Assembly (NCBI RefSeq): GCF_019551475.1
Contig: NZ_CP047159.1
Span: 1,178,001 to 1,242,000 of the forward strand
Reading direction: 5' to 3'
DNA length: 64,000 nucleotides
DNA from: Prevotella sp. Rep29
GTDB taxonomy: Bacteria; Bacteroidota; Bacteroidia; Bacteroidales; Bacteroidaceae
The stretch's first letter is position 1; each line of letters starts with the position of its first letter. The position numbers and the translations under genes were made by a program. Below the pieces are notes generated by a model. That model was given only the letters and a program-made list of their open reading frames with translations. It ran no database searches and was not told the DNA's origin. Positions 1 through 7,952 of the stretch are shown one piece after another.

Positions 1-411
1 ATGAATAAGGTAATGCTGATAGGTAACGTCGGGAAAGAGCCGGAAGTCAGATATTATGACTCCGAGCAGGTTTGTGCCATGTTCTCATTGGCAACGACGG
101 AACGTGGTTATACATTGGCAAACGGGACACAGGTGCCCGACCATACGGATTGGCATAATATCATTATGTGGCGTGGGCTTGCAAAAATAGCTGAGCGATA
201 TGTCCATAAAGGTGATAAATTGTATATAGAAGGGCGTATTCGTTACAGGACCTACGATGATCAAAAAGGAAAACGTGTTACGGTGACTGAGATTCTTGCA
301 GACGCGATGGAGTTGCTGTCGCCAAAGCAGGACAGAAAGGAAAAGGTTGCTGAAGAACCGACGGCAACAACTGAAGAGAATCAGCCGGATAACGATAAGA
401 TGCCATTTTGA
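1..411 (+). CDS. ssb: Single-stranded DNA-binding protein
   Basis: A 136-residue OB-fold protein that coats single-stranded DNA during replication, repair and recombination in the cytoplasm. It opens with MNKVMLIGNVGKEPEVRY, the usual first strand of bacterial SSB, and carries the conserved DWHNIIMWRGLAKIAERYV segment and KGDKLYIEGRIRYRTYDDQ near residues 66-88. The acidic tail ends in DNDKMPF, a variant of the DDxIPF tip that recruits partner proteins. It starts at the first base of the window and looks complete, but its promoter is outside. Its TGA shares one base with the ATG of gldE, so the two genes are probably translationally coupled. Confidence 0.95.
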   Translation: MNKVMLIGNVGKEPEVRYYDSEQVCAMFSLATTERGYTLANGTQVPDHTDWHNIIMWRGLAKIAERYVHKGDKLYIEGRIRYRTYDDQKGKRVTVTEILADAMELLSPKQDRKEKVAEEPTATTEENQPDNDKMPF

Positions 412-1730
412 TGGATACACTTTCACTTCTCTTGTTTGTTAAGTTCGTTGCTCCTGATTCGGGAGTGATTATTGCAGCTGTCTTGGCAGTTGTCCTTTTA
501 GTCTTGTCCGCTTTCGCAAGTGGTTCGGAAGTGGCTTTTTTCAGTCTCTCGCCGAGTGACTTGGGCGAATTGGAAGAGAGCAAGTCGGCTACCGACAAGA
601 ACATTAGGATGCTTCGAGAGGAGAGCGAACGGACACTGGCAACCATCCTGATTACCAATAACTTCGTGAACGTAACTATCATCATGCTTTGCAATTATAT
701 CTTTGCGAAGGTGGTGGATTTCGGGGATGCTGCGTGGCTTCAATTCCTGTGTGTCACGGTGTTGCTTACTTTTTTGCTCCTGTTGTTTGGCGAGATTATT
801 CCGAAGGTGTATAGCCGCCAGTCTCCCTTGGCTTTTTGCCGTCGCACGGTGAATGGGCTTTTGATTGCCCGTAAGTTGTTTTGGCCTGTCGAGAACCTGC
901 TGATGAAGAGCGGTCTTTTGACGAAGCGGGTTGCTCACAAGGAACAACATGTCTTGAGTGTGGATGACCTGGAGCAGGCGTTGGAGTTGACCGACAATGA
1001 AGAGATAAAGGAGGAGAGGAGTATGCTGGAGGGCATCATCCGTTTCGGTGATGAGACCGCGAAGGAGATTATGACAAGTCGCCAGGATATTGTCGACTTG
1101 GACATCCGGAGTCCTTTCCCCGACGTGCTGAAATGTATCGTTGAGAATAACTATAGCCGCATCCCCGTCTATCAAGACACGACGGACAATATTCGCGGTA
1201 TCTTATATATCAAGGACTTGTTGCCCCACCTTGATAAGGGAGCAACCTTCCGCTGGCAGAGTTTGATTCGTCCGCCGTATTTCGTTCCGGAGACAAAAAA
1301 GATTGACGATTTGTTGCGAGAGTTCCAAGAGAACAAAGTGCATATTGCGATTGTCGTTGATGAGTTTGGGGGAACGAGCGGTATCGTTACGCTTGAAGAT
1401 ATTCTCGAGGAGATTGTCGGCGAGATAAACGATGAGTTTGATGAGGAGGAAAGGACGTACACCCGCATCAATCAGAATACTTATATCTTCGAAGGAAAGA
1501 CCCTACTGAGCGATTTCTGCAAGATACTCGACATCGATGATGACGAATTCTCTGAAGTGGAAGGGGAAGCTGATTCGCTTGCCGGTCTCTTGCTTGAACT
1601 GAAAGGAGACTTCCCGGAAATTCATGAGAAGATAGACTATCACCATTACAGTTTTGAAATTCTGGGAATCGAAGAGCGCAGAATTTCACGCGTGAAGGTC
1701 GTTATCCGCAATGTTGATGAAAATAATTAG
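411..1730 (+). CDS. gldE: GldE-like CNNM/CorC-family membrane protein with CBS pair
   Basis: A 439-residue membrane protein of the GldE family. GldE supports gliding motility in Flavobacterium, but most Bacteroidales carriers do not glide, so its role here is unknown; the wider CNNM/CorC family is linked to divalent-cation transport. An N-terminal DUF21-type domain has about four membrane segments within residues 20-150, including ASGSEVAFFSLSPSDL. A CBS pair follows (about 225-345, with SRIPVYQDT and VVDEFGGTSGIVTLEDILEE), then a CorC/HlyC C-terminal domain. A TTG at 408 could extend the gene by one codon, but the ATG at 411 overlaps the ssb stop and is preferred. The PPTase gene begins 8 bases downstream, consistent with one operon. 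Confidence 0.85.
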   Translation: MDTLSLLLFVKFVAPDSGVIIAAVLAVVLLVLSAFASGSEVAFFSLSPSDLGELEESKSATDKNIRMLREESERTLATILITNNFVNVTIIMLCNYIFAKVVDFGDAAWLQFLCVTVLLTFLLLLFGEIIPKVYSRQSPLAFCRRTVNGLLIARKLFWPVENLLMKSGLLTKRVAHKEQHVLSVDDLEQALELTDNEEIKEERSMLEGIIRFGDETAKEIMTSRQDIVDLDIRSPFPDVLKCIVENNYSRIPVYQDTTDNIRGILYIKDLLPHLDKGATFRWQSLIRPPYFVPETKKIDDLLREFQENKVHIAIVVDEFGGTSGIVTLEDILEEIVGEINDEFDEEERTYTRINQNTYIFEGKTLLSDFCKILDIDDDEFSEVEGEADSLAGLLLELKGDFPEIHEKIDYHHYSFEILGIEERRISRVKVVIRNVDENN

Positions 1731-1738
1731 AGAGCCGG

Positions 1739-2347
1739 ATGCCGCTAATTTCGATTGAAACAATAGCAGAAGATGTCTCTTTAGGATTGTGGAAAATAAC
1801 AGAGACAGCGGATGAATTGTATCAGCAATATCCTTTTTTAGAGACTTATAGGGATGAGCTAGACAGGCATTATCGGGCAGAGGCGAGGAAGAAGGAATTT
1901 CTTTGTGTGCATCTGTTGCTGGCACTGATGACGGGCAATCGCCGGTTGAGAGTTGGGCATCTTTCGTCGGGAAAGCCATGCCTGGAGAGCGGACAGCATA
2001 TCAGTATCAGCCATACGAAAGGATATGCGGCGGTGATTCTTTCCGGAAAGCGGACGGTTGCCGTGGATATAGAATATCAGAGTGACAGGGTGCAGCGAAT
2101 TGCTCATAAGTTTATCCGTCCAGACGAAGAAGCCGATACCATTCTCAGCCAACTTCTGCATTGGAGCACGAAGGAAACTCTTTACAAGTATTTCTCGGAG
2201 ACACCCTTGGGGTATTTTGATATGCGGCTGCAACCGTTCGCCGTGGCGGATAGCGGAACCGTCAAGGGGGAGAACCTGACTACGGGCGAAATGTTGCCGG
2301 TCTATTACCGTGTAGCGAAAGATTATGTGCTTACTTTCGCTTTTTAA
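1739..2347 (+). CDS. 4'-phosphopantetheinyl transferase superfamily protein
   Basis: A 202-residue protein of the Sfp/AcpT superfamily, which moves 4'-phosphopantetheine from CoA to a conserved serine on carrier proteins. Both signature motifs are visible: VAVDIEYQ near residues 102-109, with the metal-binding aspartate and glutamate, and HWSTKETLYKYF near 140, matching the W-S-x-K-E-x-x-x-K consensus. The carrier-protein target cannot be read from the sequence; fatty-acid ACP or a secondary pathway are both possible. It lies 8 bases after gldE, and its last 17 bases overlap the 3' end of the convergent DedA gene. Confidence 0.8.
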   Translation: MPLISIETIAEDVSLGLWKITETADELYQQYPFLETYRDELDRHYRAEARKKEFLCVHLLLALMTGNRRLRVGHLSSGKPCLESGQHISISHTKGYAAVILSGKRTVAVDIEYQSDRVQRIAHKFIRPDEEADTILSQLLHWSTKETLYKYFSETPLGYFDMRLQPFAVADSGTVKGENLTTGEMLPVYYRVAKDYVLTFAF

Positions 2348-2954
2348 TCCAATATCTTACTACGAAGAAAACCGCTACGATTCCAACCAGTGCGATGATT
2401 CCCCATTTGATGTAGTCTCCATATTCTGTGAGCTTGCTTTCCAGTTGGTCTGCCGGCACGATAGTATGCACGTACCATCCCAACGCTGCCAAGATGCAGT
2501 TCCACACACCTGCTCCGATTGTCGTATATAGCAGGAATTTCCAGTAATTCATCTTGGCTATTCCGGCAGGGATGGAAATCAAGTGGCGGATGCCCGGTAT
2601 CAGTCGTCCGCTGATTGTTGCCACCATGCCGTGGTTATAAAAGTATTTCTCGCTTTTTTCTACTTTTTCTTGATTCAGCAAGCATAGACGTCCCCAACGG
2701 CTGTTGGCAAACTTATAGATAATGGGACGTCCCAGATAATATCCGCCGACGTAGTTGATGGTAGCCCCCAGGTCTGCTCCTATTGTAGCGAAAAGAATGA
2801 CGAGGAAGATGTTCAGGTTTCCCGCAGCCGCATGGTATGCCGCAGGAGAAACCACCAGTTCGGACGGTACGGGGACGACCGTGCTTTCAAGCATCATCAA
2901 GAAGGTGATTGTCCCGTAGTTGAGATTGTCAAGCAGGGTGGAAATCCAGTTCAT
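2331..2954 (-). CDS. DedA family inner-membrane protein
   Basis: A 207-residue polytopic membrane protein of the DedA/VTT family, linked to membrane homeostasis and to undecaprenyl-phosphate or phospholipid scrambling in other bacteria. It has the family motifs TVVPVPSELVVSPA near residue 25 and SGRLIPGIRHLISIPAGIA near 113-131 (the F/SGRxxPxxR signature), about five hydrophobic segments, and a basic tail ending KKRK. It overlaps the PPTase gene tail to tail. The start lies 17 bases beyond the glnS stop, so it may be cotranscribed with glnS on the minus strand. Substrate specificity cannot be inferred. Confidence 0.85.
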   Translation of the reverse strand: MNWISTLLDNLNYGTITFLMMLESTVVPVPSELVVSPAAYHAAAGNLNIFLVILFATIGADLGATINYVGGYYLGRPIIYKFANSRWGRLCLLNQEKVEKSEKYFYNHGMVATISGRLIPGIRHLISIPAGIAKMNYWKFLLYTTIGAGVWNCILAALGWYVHTIVPADQLESKLTEYGDYIKWGIIALVGIVAVFFVVRYWIKKRK

Positions 2955-2971
2955 GACTATTGATTCGTTTG

Positions 2972-4675
2972 TTATTTATTGATTTTTGCCCACGAGTCTT
3001 TCAGCCCGACAGTCTTGTTGAATATCGGATGTTCGGGTGTGGAATCAATGTCTGCCATGAAGTAGCCGATTCGTTGGAACTGCAGATACTCGCCGGCTTT
3101 CCGTTCGGCAGCATAGGGTTCTACATAACACTCGGTCATGACTTGCAGCGAGTCGGGATTTAACAGTTCGTGGAAATCCTGACCTTCCACAGCGGTATTC
3201 TCCACGTTGAAAAGTCGGTCGTAGATTCTTACTTCGGCTTTTCTGCAATGTTCGGTAGAGAGCCAGTGCAGTGTACCTTTCACCTTGCGGCTTGCACCTT
3301 CTCTTCCGCTCTTGCTTTCCGGATCATATTCCGCATAGATTTCCTCTATTTCTCCCTTTTCGTTTTTCTTACAGCCCGTACACATGATGATGTATGCGTT
3401 CTTCAGCCTCACTTCTTTTCCGGGTGTCAGGCGGAAGAATTTCTTGGGTGCGTCTTCCATGAAATCGTCACGCTCAATCCACAAGGTCTTTGAGAAGGTT
3501 GTCGTATGAGTGCCGTCAGCCTCGTTCTCCGGGTTGTTGATGGCAACCATTTCCTCGGTCTCGTTTTCGGGATAGTTGGTGATGACAAGTTTCACGGGAT
3601 TGAGCACAGCCGACACTCGTGTGGCGCGTGCATTGAGGTCTTCGCGGATGGCTGCTTCGAGCAGTGCCATGTCGTTGAGTGCATCAAACTTGGTATATCC
3701 GATAGAGTTGATGAAGTTTCTGATGCCTTCGGGCGAGTAGCCTCTGCGCCGCATGCCGCTGATGGTCGGCATTCGGGGGTCGTCCCACCCGTTCACTCTC
3801 TTCTCTTCGACGAGTGCCAGCAACTTACGCTTACTCATGATGGTGTAAGTGAGGTTGAGGCGGTTGAACTCAATCTGCACAGGACGGTAGTCGTGCTGTT
3901 GGTCTTTTTCCTGCAGATAGTCGATAAACCTGTCGTACAAGGGGCGGTGGGGCACAAATTCGAGCGTACAGATGGAGTGGGTCACTCCTTCAAAGTAGTC
4001 ACTCTGTCCGTGTGCGAAGTCATACATCGGGTAAGCGTTCCATTTCGTTCCGGTGCGATGGTGCGGCGTATGTATGATTCGATACATGATTGGGTCGCGG
4101 AAGTGCATGTTGGGATTTGCCATGTCCAGTTTGGCACGCAGCACCATGGAGCCTTCCACGGCTTCAGGCGTATTCATCTTCTTGAAGAGGGCGAGGTTTT
4201 CCTCGACGGGACGGTCGCGATAGGGGGAGTTGGTGCCGGCTTCTGTCGGTGTGCCTTTTTGTTCGGCTATTTGTTCCGAAGTCTGTTCGTCCACGTAAGC
4301 CAGTCCTTTTTCAATCAGCCACACGGCGAAGTCCCAGAGTTGCTGGAAGTAGTCGGATGCGTAATAGACGTTTCCCCACTGGAAGCCCAGCCAATGGATG
4401 TCGTTGAGGATATTCTCGACGTATTCGTTGTTTTCCTTGCTCGGGTTGGTATCGTCGAAGCGCAGGTTGCATACGCCATTATATTTTGTTGCGATGCCGA
4501 AGTCCATGCAGATGGCCTTTGCATGTCCTATGTGGAGATAGCCGTTCGGTTCGGGCGGGAAACGGGTTTGTATGCGTCCGTTGTTCTTTCCTTCGGCAAG
4601 GTCTTTCTCTATCATTTGTTCAACAAAGCTGAGGCTTTGTCTTTCTTCATTCGTTTTGATTTCTTGTTTGTCCAT
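2972..4675 (-). CDS. glnS: Glutaminyl-tRNA synthetase
   Basis: A class I aminoacyl-tRNA synthetase that charges tRNA-Gln with glutamine. The reading frame is open further upstream, but the ATG at 4675 gives the expected 567 residues and sits just downstream of a consensus promoter, so it is preferred over the 4909 start. The HIGH motif is seen in PEPNGYLHIGHAK (residues 41-53) and the KMSKS-like loop as IMSKRKL near residue 278. GlnRS-type anticodon-binding beta-barrels fill the C-terminal half. Its presence suggests direct Gln-tRNA charging rather than only the GatCAB amidation route. A 515-residue antisense frame over this gene (3506-5053) is treated as a shadow. Confidence 0.95.
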   Translation of the reverse strand: MDKQEIKTNEERQSLSFVEQMIEKDLAEGKNNGRIQTRFPPEPNGYLHIGHAKAICMDFGIATKYNGVCNLRFDDTNPSKENNEYVENILNDIHWLGFQWGNVYYASDYFQQLWDFAVWLIEKGLAYVDEQTSEQIAEQKGTPTEAGTNSPYRDRPVEENLALFKKMNTPEAVEGSMVLRAKLDMANPNMHFRDPIMYRIIHTPHHRTGTKWNAYPMYDFAHGQSDYFEGVTHSICTLEFVPHRPLYDRFIDYLQEKDQQHDYRPVQIEFNRLNLTYTIMSKRKLLALVEEKRVNGWDDPRMPTISGMRRRGYSPEGIRNFINSIGYTKFDALNDMALLEAAIREDLNARATRVSAVLNPVKLVITNYPENETEEMVAINNPENEADGTHTTTFSKTLWIERDDFMEDAPKKFFRLTPGKEVRLKNAYIIMCTGCKKNEKGEIEEIYAEYDPESKSGREGASRKVKGTLHWLSTEHCRKAEVRIYDRLFNVENTAVEGQDFHELLNPDSLQVMTECYVEPYAAERKAGEYLQFQRIGYFMADIDSTPEHPIFNKTVGLKDSWAKINK

Positions 4676-4700
4676 ATTGTTCTTATCTTCACTTATGCTG

Positions 4701-4731
4701 CAAAGATAGTGCAAATCGCTCATAAAACAAA
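4701..4731 (-). promoter_or_regulatory. Bacteroidetes-type promoter of glnS
   Basis: Read on the minus strand, TTTG (4728-4731), a 19-base spacer and TATCTTTG (4701-4708) match the Bacteroidetes primary-sigma consensus exactly. The predicted start of transcription gives a leader of about 20 bases before the ATG at 4675. This supports the shorter glnS start. Confidence 0.75.
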
Positions 4732-4802
4732 ACGAATTGGTTATTTTTCTTTCTGTGGGAAAAATATTTTGTCGTTTGTTGTCTGTTGTTTTATTTATTT
4801 CG

Positions 4803-4810
4803 TAATTTTG
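4803..4810 (+). promoter_or_regulatory. -7 element upstream of the DUF5715 gene
   Basis: TAATTTTG matches the TAnnTTTG -7 consensus and lies 25 bases before the ATG at 4836. The nearest TTTG upstream (4775-4778) is 24 bases away, longer than usual, so only the -7 box is convincing. The 4676-4835 gap thus holds two divergent promoters. Confidence 0.5.
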
Positions 4811-4835
4811 TGGGCAGAAATAAAAAGAAAAGACG

Positions 4836-5645
4836 ATGACTTCCGGAGGAAAACGATATCTGCAGGGATTTGGGGTGCTGGTGCTGATACTGGCACTGGT
4901 GCGCTGCATCTTTCCTCGCGTTTCATCATCCTATTCGCCGGGTGTCCCTCTGGTGTCCGTGCAGGATACGCTCTCCGAGGTCCAGGAGGTGGCATCGGTG
5001 GATTCCGTCAAGTCTTCCGTACAGTCACTGTTCCCGTCAGCAACCCGTTTTGAGGATGCTGACGGAAACCTTGTGAAACATCCGATATACAGTGTCCCGA
5101 GCTATTCTGCAGCGTTCCCCGACTCGAACGATGTGCAGATGGAAGCCGCCCGGCAGCATGGCGTTCGGCCGGTGGCTGACAGGGGAGAGGCGGAACGGCG
5201 GAAGATGGAACTGGTCTATATCGCAGCCAATCCTTACTACAAGGTGGACAAACTGTATAGCAGCATTCCTTATCTCGTTCCTCGTGCGGCATTGCTCTTA
5301 CAGGACATCGGGCACAGTTTCTTCGACAGTCTTCAGGTAAAGGGCGTGCCTCTCCATCGTTTCGTGGTCACCAGCGTCTTGCGCAGCAAGGCTGACGTGG
5401 AGCGTCTGCGTCGTCACAACAAGAATGCCACGGAGAATAGTTGCCACATGTATGGCACGACGTTCGACATCGGTTACAACCGCTATGAGGCGGTCTCGGC
5501 TCCCGGCATTTATGTGGGTAGGAAGGTTTCTAACGACACACTGAAGTGGGTGCTGAGCGAAGTGCTGGACGACATGCGCAAGTCGGGCAGGTGCTACATC
5601 AAGTATGAGGTCAAGCAGGGCTGCTTCCACATCACGGTGCGCTGA
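4836..5645 (+). CDS. DUF5715-like exported protein with M15-type peptidase motif
   Basis: A 269-residue protein with one N-terminal membrane anchor or signal segment (residues 8-26, GFGVLVLILALVRCIF) and an otherwise soluble body, so probably periplasmic. It resembles the Bacteroidales DUF5715 family. Residues near 205-214 read SCHMYGTTFD, matching the SxHxxGxxxD zinc-binding signature of M15/VanY-type D,D- or L,D-carboxypeptidases, and CFHITVR at the end supplies a candidate third zinc histidine. An upstream arginine in TSVLRSKADVERLRRHN resembles the M15 substrate-side region. A peptidoglycan peptidase role is inferred, not established. It is monocistronic, divergent from glnS, and followed by a repeat element. 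Confidence 0.65.
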   Translation: MTSGGKRYLQGFGVLVLILALVRCIFPRVSSSYSPGVPLVSVQDTLSEVQEVASVDSVKSSVQSLFPSATRFEDADGNLVKHPIYSVPSYSAAFPDSNDVQMEAARQHGVRPVADRGEAERRKMELVYIAANPYYKVDKLYSSIPYLVPRAALLLQDIGHSFFDSLQVKGVPLHRFVVTSVLRSKADVERLRRHNKNATENSCHMYGTTFDIGYNRYEAVSAPGIYVGRKVSNDTLKWVLSEVLDDMRKSGRCYIKYEVKQGCFHITVR

Positions 5646-5668
5646 TGTTTTTTTCACCAACTGAACCC

Positions 5669-5886
5669 TTGTATAAACATACAGGAATGGGCGTATAAAT
5701 ATACCGTTGAACTTTCGTTTTCCAAAAGTTGAACTTTTAGCTTGCAAAAGTTCAACTTTCAGGCTGCAAAAGTTGAACTTTCAGGACGCGAAAGTTGAAC
5801 TTTTGGAAAGCCATATTTAAGTTATTGAAATACAGGTGTTTACAAATCGTCTTCCGAATCCTTAGCCGTTGTATAAATATACAATT
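5669..5886 (+). repeat. Dispersed ~217-bp AAAGTTnAACTTT element, copy A
   Basis: The element begins with GTATAAACATACAGG and ends with TTGTATAAATATACAA. In between are four palindromic units of the type AAAGTTGAACTTT or AAAGTTCAACTTT (about 5725-5806). The same layout recurs in this orientation at 29174 and inverted at 20320; shorter or diverged forms lie at 49410 and 63708. No coding potential was seen. Together with the adjacent hairpin it fills the 5646-5965 gap. Confidence 0.8.
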
Positions 5887-5887
5887 A

Positions 5888-5920
5888 CTGCGCCCCGACA
5901 AACGAGCTGTCGGGGCGCAG
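5888..5920 (-). terminator. 13-bp perfect hairpin downstream of fbp
   Basis: CTGCGCCCCGACA (5888-5900) pairs perfectly with TGTCGGGGCGCAG (5908-5920) across a 7-base loop. It lies 45 bases past the fbp stop. No clear T-tract follows on either strand, so it may act as a terminator, a bidirectional terminator or a 3'-end stabiliser. Confidence 0.55.
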
Positions 5921-5965
5921 TGAAAAGTTACAGAATTTATATGATTTGCGGTCAAGGGCAGTGGG

Positions 5966-7948
5966 TTATTGCGCCACTTCCTTGATGATGCCGCGTCTGT
6001 ATGCGTACAGCAGTTCCTGGAGATATTCCACCTGCTTTTTGAGTTCCTTTCCCTTATCGGTGTCGGCAACGAGCATTCTGTGCGATGCCATCTCCACAAT
6101 CTGCGTGGTGCTGATAATGTCGGTACCATTTTTGATAGCCTCTTCCGTGCTTGTAAACGGCTGGTGCTGAATCAGTTGGAATCCGCGGCTGTGATGGATG
6201 AGCGTATATCCCGCGATACCTGTTTCTTTGTGATAGGCTTGTGAGAAACCGCCGTCAATCACCATCAGCTTTCCATTGGCTTTGATGGGCGTTTCTCCCT
6301 TCACCACGTGCACGGGAACGTGTCCGTTGATGATGTGCCGGTTCTTTCCTTTGATGCCGAACGCGTCGAGAATATAGTCACATACGGCTTCGTTGTCCCT
6401 CAGTTTGTAATAGTAGCCCTTTTCTTCGTGGAAGGTTTTTTTATCCTCAATGAAGTAACGCTCGAACGTGGACATCTTTGACTTGTCGAACAGCGGCGAG
6501 TCTTTTCCGCACCATAGATACATGAAGTAGTCGATGGCATAGTTCCGCTCCGCGGGGTCGGCACCTTTCTGGAAGGCAGTTCGTATCAGCATGCCCGTCT
6601 GGTGGAGCAGCTCTTTTCCTTTGTATTTCTTTCCGAATACTTCCACCTCTTTGAGCGTTCCGTCTTCGTTGAGGGGAACCGATGCGTGGAAGAGGAGGTT
6701 ATTGTTGCTGATGGTGTACATGCAGCCGTGTGCGAGGATGGTGCGCATGTGGCGCTGCAGTTTTTCGCATTTTGTGAATGAGCGGTGCAGTTTCTCCATC
6801 AGTATCTCTTCGTCGGGTGTGAACTGGTTGGGATTCTTCGGGTCGATGGTCGGGAAGTTGTTGCTGCTCAGCTTGTATTTCTTTCCCTCGAGCATGATGG
6901 TTCCTTTTTTGTAGTCGATATGGTTGAGCAGCATTCGGTCTTGCATGTCCCACTCCGGATACTTTTCATAAAGCTGTGCTTCCTTCTTGAAAAGCATGAT
7001 GGCAATCGCTTTGTGCATGAGGGCGGTAAGTCGCTGGGTCTTCTCGTCCATGTTGCTGCTTTCTGCGCTATATTTAGGAATGAATTCCTCGCAGGGATCA
7101 TTTCCGTAAGTCTCCATGGCGAAGGTGGCAAGTGGCACGAGGTTGATGCCGTAGCCTTCTTCCAGTGTCGTCAGGTTGGCATATCTCAGGCAGAGGCGTA
7201 TCACGCTGCAGATGCAGGCATCGTTTCCTGCACATGCTCCCATCCATACGATGTCGTGGTTTCCCCACTGGATATCCCATGAGTTGTATTCCTCCATCAG
7301 GTCCATAATCAGGTGGGCACCCGGTCCTCGGTCGTAGATGTCGCCCAGGATGTGGAGTTGGTCGATGGCGAGTTTGTGGATGACGCCGGCAATGGCGATG
7401 ACAAACTCATCGGCGCGCCCGATGTTGATGATGGTGTCAATGATGGCACTGACATATCCCGACTTGTTGGCGTCATCGGTGCGCTCGTGCAACAATTCCT
7501 GAATGATGTAGCTGAAGTCTTTCGGGAGTGATTTTCTCACCTTCGAGCGGGTGTATTTGCTGGAAACGTCGCGCAACACGCGAATCAGTTTGTGAAGCGT
7601 GATGTGATACCAGTCGTTCATGTTTTTCTCACACGCTTTTATCAGTTCCAGCTTCTGTTCCGGATAGTAGATGAGCGTGCAGAGGTCTTGCTTTTCAGCC
7701 TCGCGCAATTCGTTTCCGAACAGGTCGTTCACCTTTCGCTTGATGTTTCCTGAAGCGTTTCTCAGCACATGTTGGAAAGCCTCATACTCTCCGTGAATGT
7801 CTGCCAGAAAGTGCTCAGTCCCTTTGGGCAGGTTGAGAATGGCTTGCAGGTTGATAATCTCCGTACTTGCCGCTGCTACGGTCGGGAACGACTGTGAGAG
7901 CAGTTCCAGATACGCCAAGTCTTTTTCGATATCATACTTCTTTTTCAT
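5966..7948 (-). CDS. fbp: Fructose-1,6-bisphosphatase, class III
   Basis: A 660-residue enzyme that removes the 1-phosphate of fructose 1,6-bisphosphate in gluconeogenesis. The length and the start (MKKKYDIEKDLAYLELLSQ) fit the class III family of Firmicutes and Bacteroidetes, which is unrelated to class I. Calcineurin-like metal-binding motifs are visible: FLADIHGEYE near residue 47, GDIYDRGP near 202, QWGNHDIVW near 228 and INGHVPVHV in the C-terminal half. It is the last gene of the ftsE-lysC-glycosyltransferase operon; only 4 bases separate it from the preceding stop. In this anaerobic sugar fermenter it would feed hexose phosphates to surface polysaccharides, which fits the adjacent glycosyltransferases. 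Confidence 0.93.
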   Translation of the reverse strand: MKKKYDIEKDLAYLELLSQSFPTVAAASTEIINLQAILNLPKGTEHFLADIHGEYEAFQHVLRNASGNIKRKVNDLFGNELREAEKQDLCTLIYYPEQKLELIKACEKNMNDWYHITLHKLIRVLRDVSSKYTRSKVRKSLPKDFSYIIQELLHERTDDANKSGYVSAIIDTIINIGRADEFVIAIAGVIHKLAIDQLHILGDIYDRGPGAHLIMDLMEEYNSWDIQWGNHDIVWMGACAGNDACICSVIRLCLRYANLTTLEEGYGINLVPLATFAMETYGNDPCEEFIPKYSAESSNMDEKTQRLTALMHKAIAIMLFKKEAQLYEKYPEWDMQDRMLLNHIDYKKGTIMLEGKKYKLSSNNFPTIDPKNPNQFTPDEEILMEKLHRSFTKCEKLQRHMRTILAHGCMYTISNNNLLFHASVPLNEDGTLKEVEVFGKKYKGKELLHQTGMLIRTAFQKGADPAERNYAIDYFMYLWCGKDSPLFDKSKMSTFERYFIEDKKTFHEEKGYYYKLRDNEAVCDYILDAFGIKGKNRHIINGHVPVHVVKGETPIKANGKLMVIDGGFSQAYHKETGIAGYTLIHHSRGFQLIQHQPFTSTEEAIKNGTDIISTTQIVEMASHRMLVADTDKGKELKKQVEYLQELLYAYRRGIIKEVAQ

Positions 7949-7952
7949 AGTG

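Noticed and set aside
3506..5053. 515-codon open frame antisense to glnS
   Set aside because: It lies opposite a clear glutaminyl-tRNA synthetase, runs through the divergent promoter region and has no recognisable domain. It is a shadow of glnS codon use.
5888..5920. Classical rho-independent terminator
   Set aside because: The stem is perfect but no T-tract follows on either strand. It is listed with moderate confidence only.
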